5,495 bases of DNA from Lysobacterales bacterium (GTDB lineage: Bacteria > Pseudomonadota > Gammaproteobacteria > Xanthomonadales > Marinicellaceae): the NCBI GenBank assembly GCA_026990095.1, contig JALSIL010000052.1, positions 1 to 5,495 of the forward strand, written 5' to 3'. Below the pieces are notes generated by a model. That model ran no database searches, was not told where the DNA came from, and saw nothing but the letters and a program-made list of their open reading frames with translations. Shown piece after piece: positions 5,026 through 5,495 of this stretch. The position numbers and the translations under genes are program-made. Numbering within the stretch: position 1 is the stretch's first letter; each line of letters opens with the position of its first letter.

Positions 5026-5270
5026 ATGGCGAAAGAAAAAATACCAAAAAGCGTGGATATTTTAAATCTCTTCAAGCAGAACTGATTGCTATGTATTATT
5101 TTAGGTACATTATTGATGATCATTTTAGTCAAGAAATTAGCTCAAAAAACATCCCAAAGTTTTGCCAAAAGCTTTTTTCAGAACATAATTTCAAACACCC
5201 CATCGAAAAAAAGCCACCCAAGTGGTTTAAGGCATTTTTAATGGAGAATAAAAAACAGCCGCAGCAATAA
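5026..5270 (+). pseudogene. Small basic ORF, probably frameshifted, function unknown
   Basis: The frame open from 5022 to TAA 5268-5270 has no ATG, GTG or TTG start until ATG 5091, which gives a 59-residue product starting M-Y-Y-F-R-Y-I-I-D-D. The open frame upstream reads convincingly as protein (K-K-R-G-Y-F-K-S-L-Q-A-E-L-I-A-M). An ATG at 5026 in another frame (M-A-K-E-K) would join it if one base were gained or lost at the run of six A (5036-5041). The simplest view is an 81-residue basic protein broken by an A-tract indel, either a real mutation or a sequencing error. The C-terminus (W-F-K-A-F-L-M-E-N-K-K) is Lys-rich. I do not recognise the family. It lies just downstream of the thioredoxin-like gene and may once have belonged to that unit. 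Confidence 0.45.
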
Positions 5271-5284
5271 TCACGATTTCTTTG

Positions 5285-5293
5285 TGGTATAAT
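5285..5293 (+). promoter_or_regulatory. Extended -10 promoter of the truncated lipoprotein gene
   Basis: TGGTATAAT is a perfect extended -10 element (TG-N-TATAAT). There is no good -35 at 17 bp (CAATAA at 5265-5270), which extended -10 promoters tolerate. The transcript would start near 5300, giving a leader of about 27 bases with AAGGA (5313-5317) before ATG 5327. Confidence 0.6.
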
Positions 5294-5326
5294 TTAGTCC
5301 GCTCTACTTACCAAGGATTGCCCTTT

Positions 5327-5416
5327 ATGCTTAAAAATACAATTTTTGCGTTACTAATTATGCAACTTTTTAGTTGTGCTTCTGAACTTTTGAAAAGTGC
5401 TGAATTCGAGTCATAA
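5327..5416 (+). pseudogene. Lipoprotein gene truncated by an IS30-family insertion
   Basis: AAGGA (5313-5317) is nine bases before ATG. The first 17 residues form a lipoprotein signal peptide: a Lys, a hydrophobic stretch (I-F-A-L-L-I-M-Q), then lipobox L-F-S-C with Cys17 as the lipidated residue, followed by A-S. The frame stops at residue 29. The last five or so codons (A-E-F-E-S) and the TAA (5414-5416) appear to come from the insertion element. This stop lies directly beside the transposase stop codon, which is read from the other strand at 5413-5411. The rest of the gene would be on the far side of the element, outside the window. What remains is a promoter, ribosome binding site, signal peptide and a few mature residues. 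A native tiny lipoprotein of about 12 mature residues is the less likely alternative. Confidence 0.6.
5384..5399 (+). repeat. 16-bp repeat, copy 2
   Basis: Exact copy of 3367-3382 (GAACTTTTGAAAAGTG), here in codons 20-25 of the truncated lipoprotein. It ends at the inferred edge of the IS30-family element. Palindromic sequences are known preferred targets of IS30 itself, so this may mark the insertion site. Confidence 0.5.
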
Positions 5417-5495
5417 GTGCAACTCCTTTGATTTATTCATGTTTATTCCAGTTAATTTCTCAAAAATCTCATAAGGTGTTTTATATCCCAAACAT
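5398..5495. mobile_element. End of an IS30-family insertion sequence (partial)
   Basis: The element's transposase 3' end is here and the rest lies beyond 5495. The outer edge is placed at about 5398 because TGCTGAATTCGAGTCA, followed by AAGTGCAACT, recalls the IS30 terminal repeat (TGTAGATTCAATTGGTCA followed by CGCAACA, from memory). The edge is uncertain by several bases. The other end and any target duplication cannot be seen. Confidence 0.65.
5411..5495 (-). CDS. IS30-family transposase, C-terminal fragment
   Basis: Only the last 27 complete codons and the TGA (5413-5411) are inside the window. They read C-L-G-Y-K-T-P-Y-E-I-F-E-K-L-T-G-I-N, then M-N-K-S-K-E-L-H-L. In IS30-family transposases the end of the DDE catalytic domain carries 'N.RPRK.LGyKTPyEvFe', and this matches that end. 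The DDE residues and the DNA-binding helix-turn-helix are outside the window, so it is unknown whether the enzyme is intact. The reading frame is undamaged for the part visible, which suggests a fairly recent insertion. Confidence 0.8.
   Translation of the reverse strand, partial: CLGYKTPYEIFEKLTGINMNKSKELHL

Noticed and set aside
4976..5330. Minus-strand coding in the stretch after the thioredoxin-like gene
   Set aside because: Only frames of about two dozen codons without start signals are visible on that strand.

Overview
The window is AT-rich bacterial DNA, probably from a gammaproteobacterium. The evidence is an OmpW-type outer membrane protein with a BAM-type C-terminal Phe, a CNT nucleoside transporter close to the Vibrio cholerae type, a YdjA-like nitroreductase, a predicted lipoprotein signal, sigma70-type promoters and an FNR-type operator. 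Placement near marine sulfur-oxidiser lineages (Thioglobus/SUP05 and relatives) is only a guess from composition and gene style.

Positions 1-3350 look like core genome. On the minus strand lies the start of an exported S9-family peptidase (1-177, running off the left edge), preceded by an unusually long Na+/nucleoside symporter gene (252-1808) with a good promoter at 1844-1873. Divergently, ompW (2020-2709, plus strand) has a TATAAT -10 box and an FNR-like box centred at about -41.5, which suggests induction under low oxygen. A bidirectional terminator (2731-2764) separates ompW from a convergent nitroreductase gene (2763-3326).

Positions 3327-5495 look accessory: more A/T-rich, with decayed genes and an insertion sequence. 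The centre is a two-gene unit. The first gene (3553-4038) encodes a secreted 161-residue protein whose only six cysteines all lie in its last 34 residues. The second (4103-4975) encodes an exported thioredoxin-fold protein with a CHFC active site and a cis-Pro. A 13-bp hairpin lies between them. The unit's promoter has a consensus TTGACA, a tract of ten G inside the -35/-10 spacer, and a perfect 16-bp palindrome just upstream. This is the layout of a phase-variable, regulated promoter. My reading is a switchable secreted disulfide-rich peptide made with its own periplasmic disulfide-handling partner. It is the best candidate here for an undescribed system; its function (toxin, bacteriocin, host-interaction factor) cannot be told from sequence alone.

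Downstream are a probably frameshifted small basic ORF (5026-5270), a lipoprotein gene cut after about 24 codons (5327-5416), and the end of an IS30-family element (about 5398-5495) that did the cutting and leaves the window on the right.
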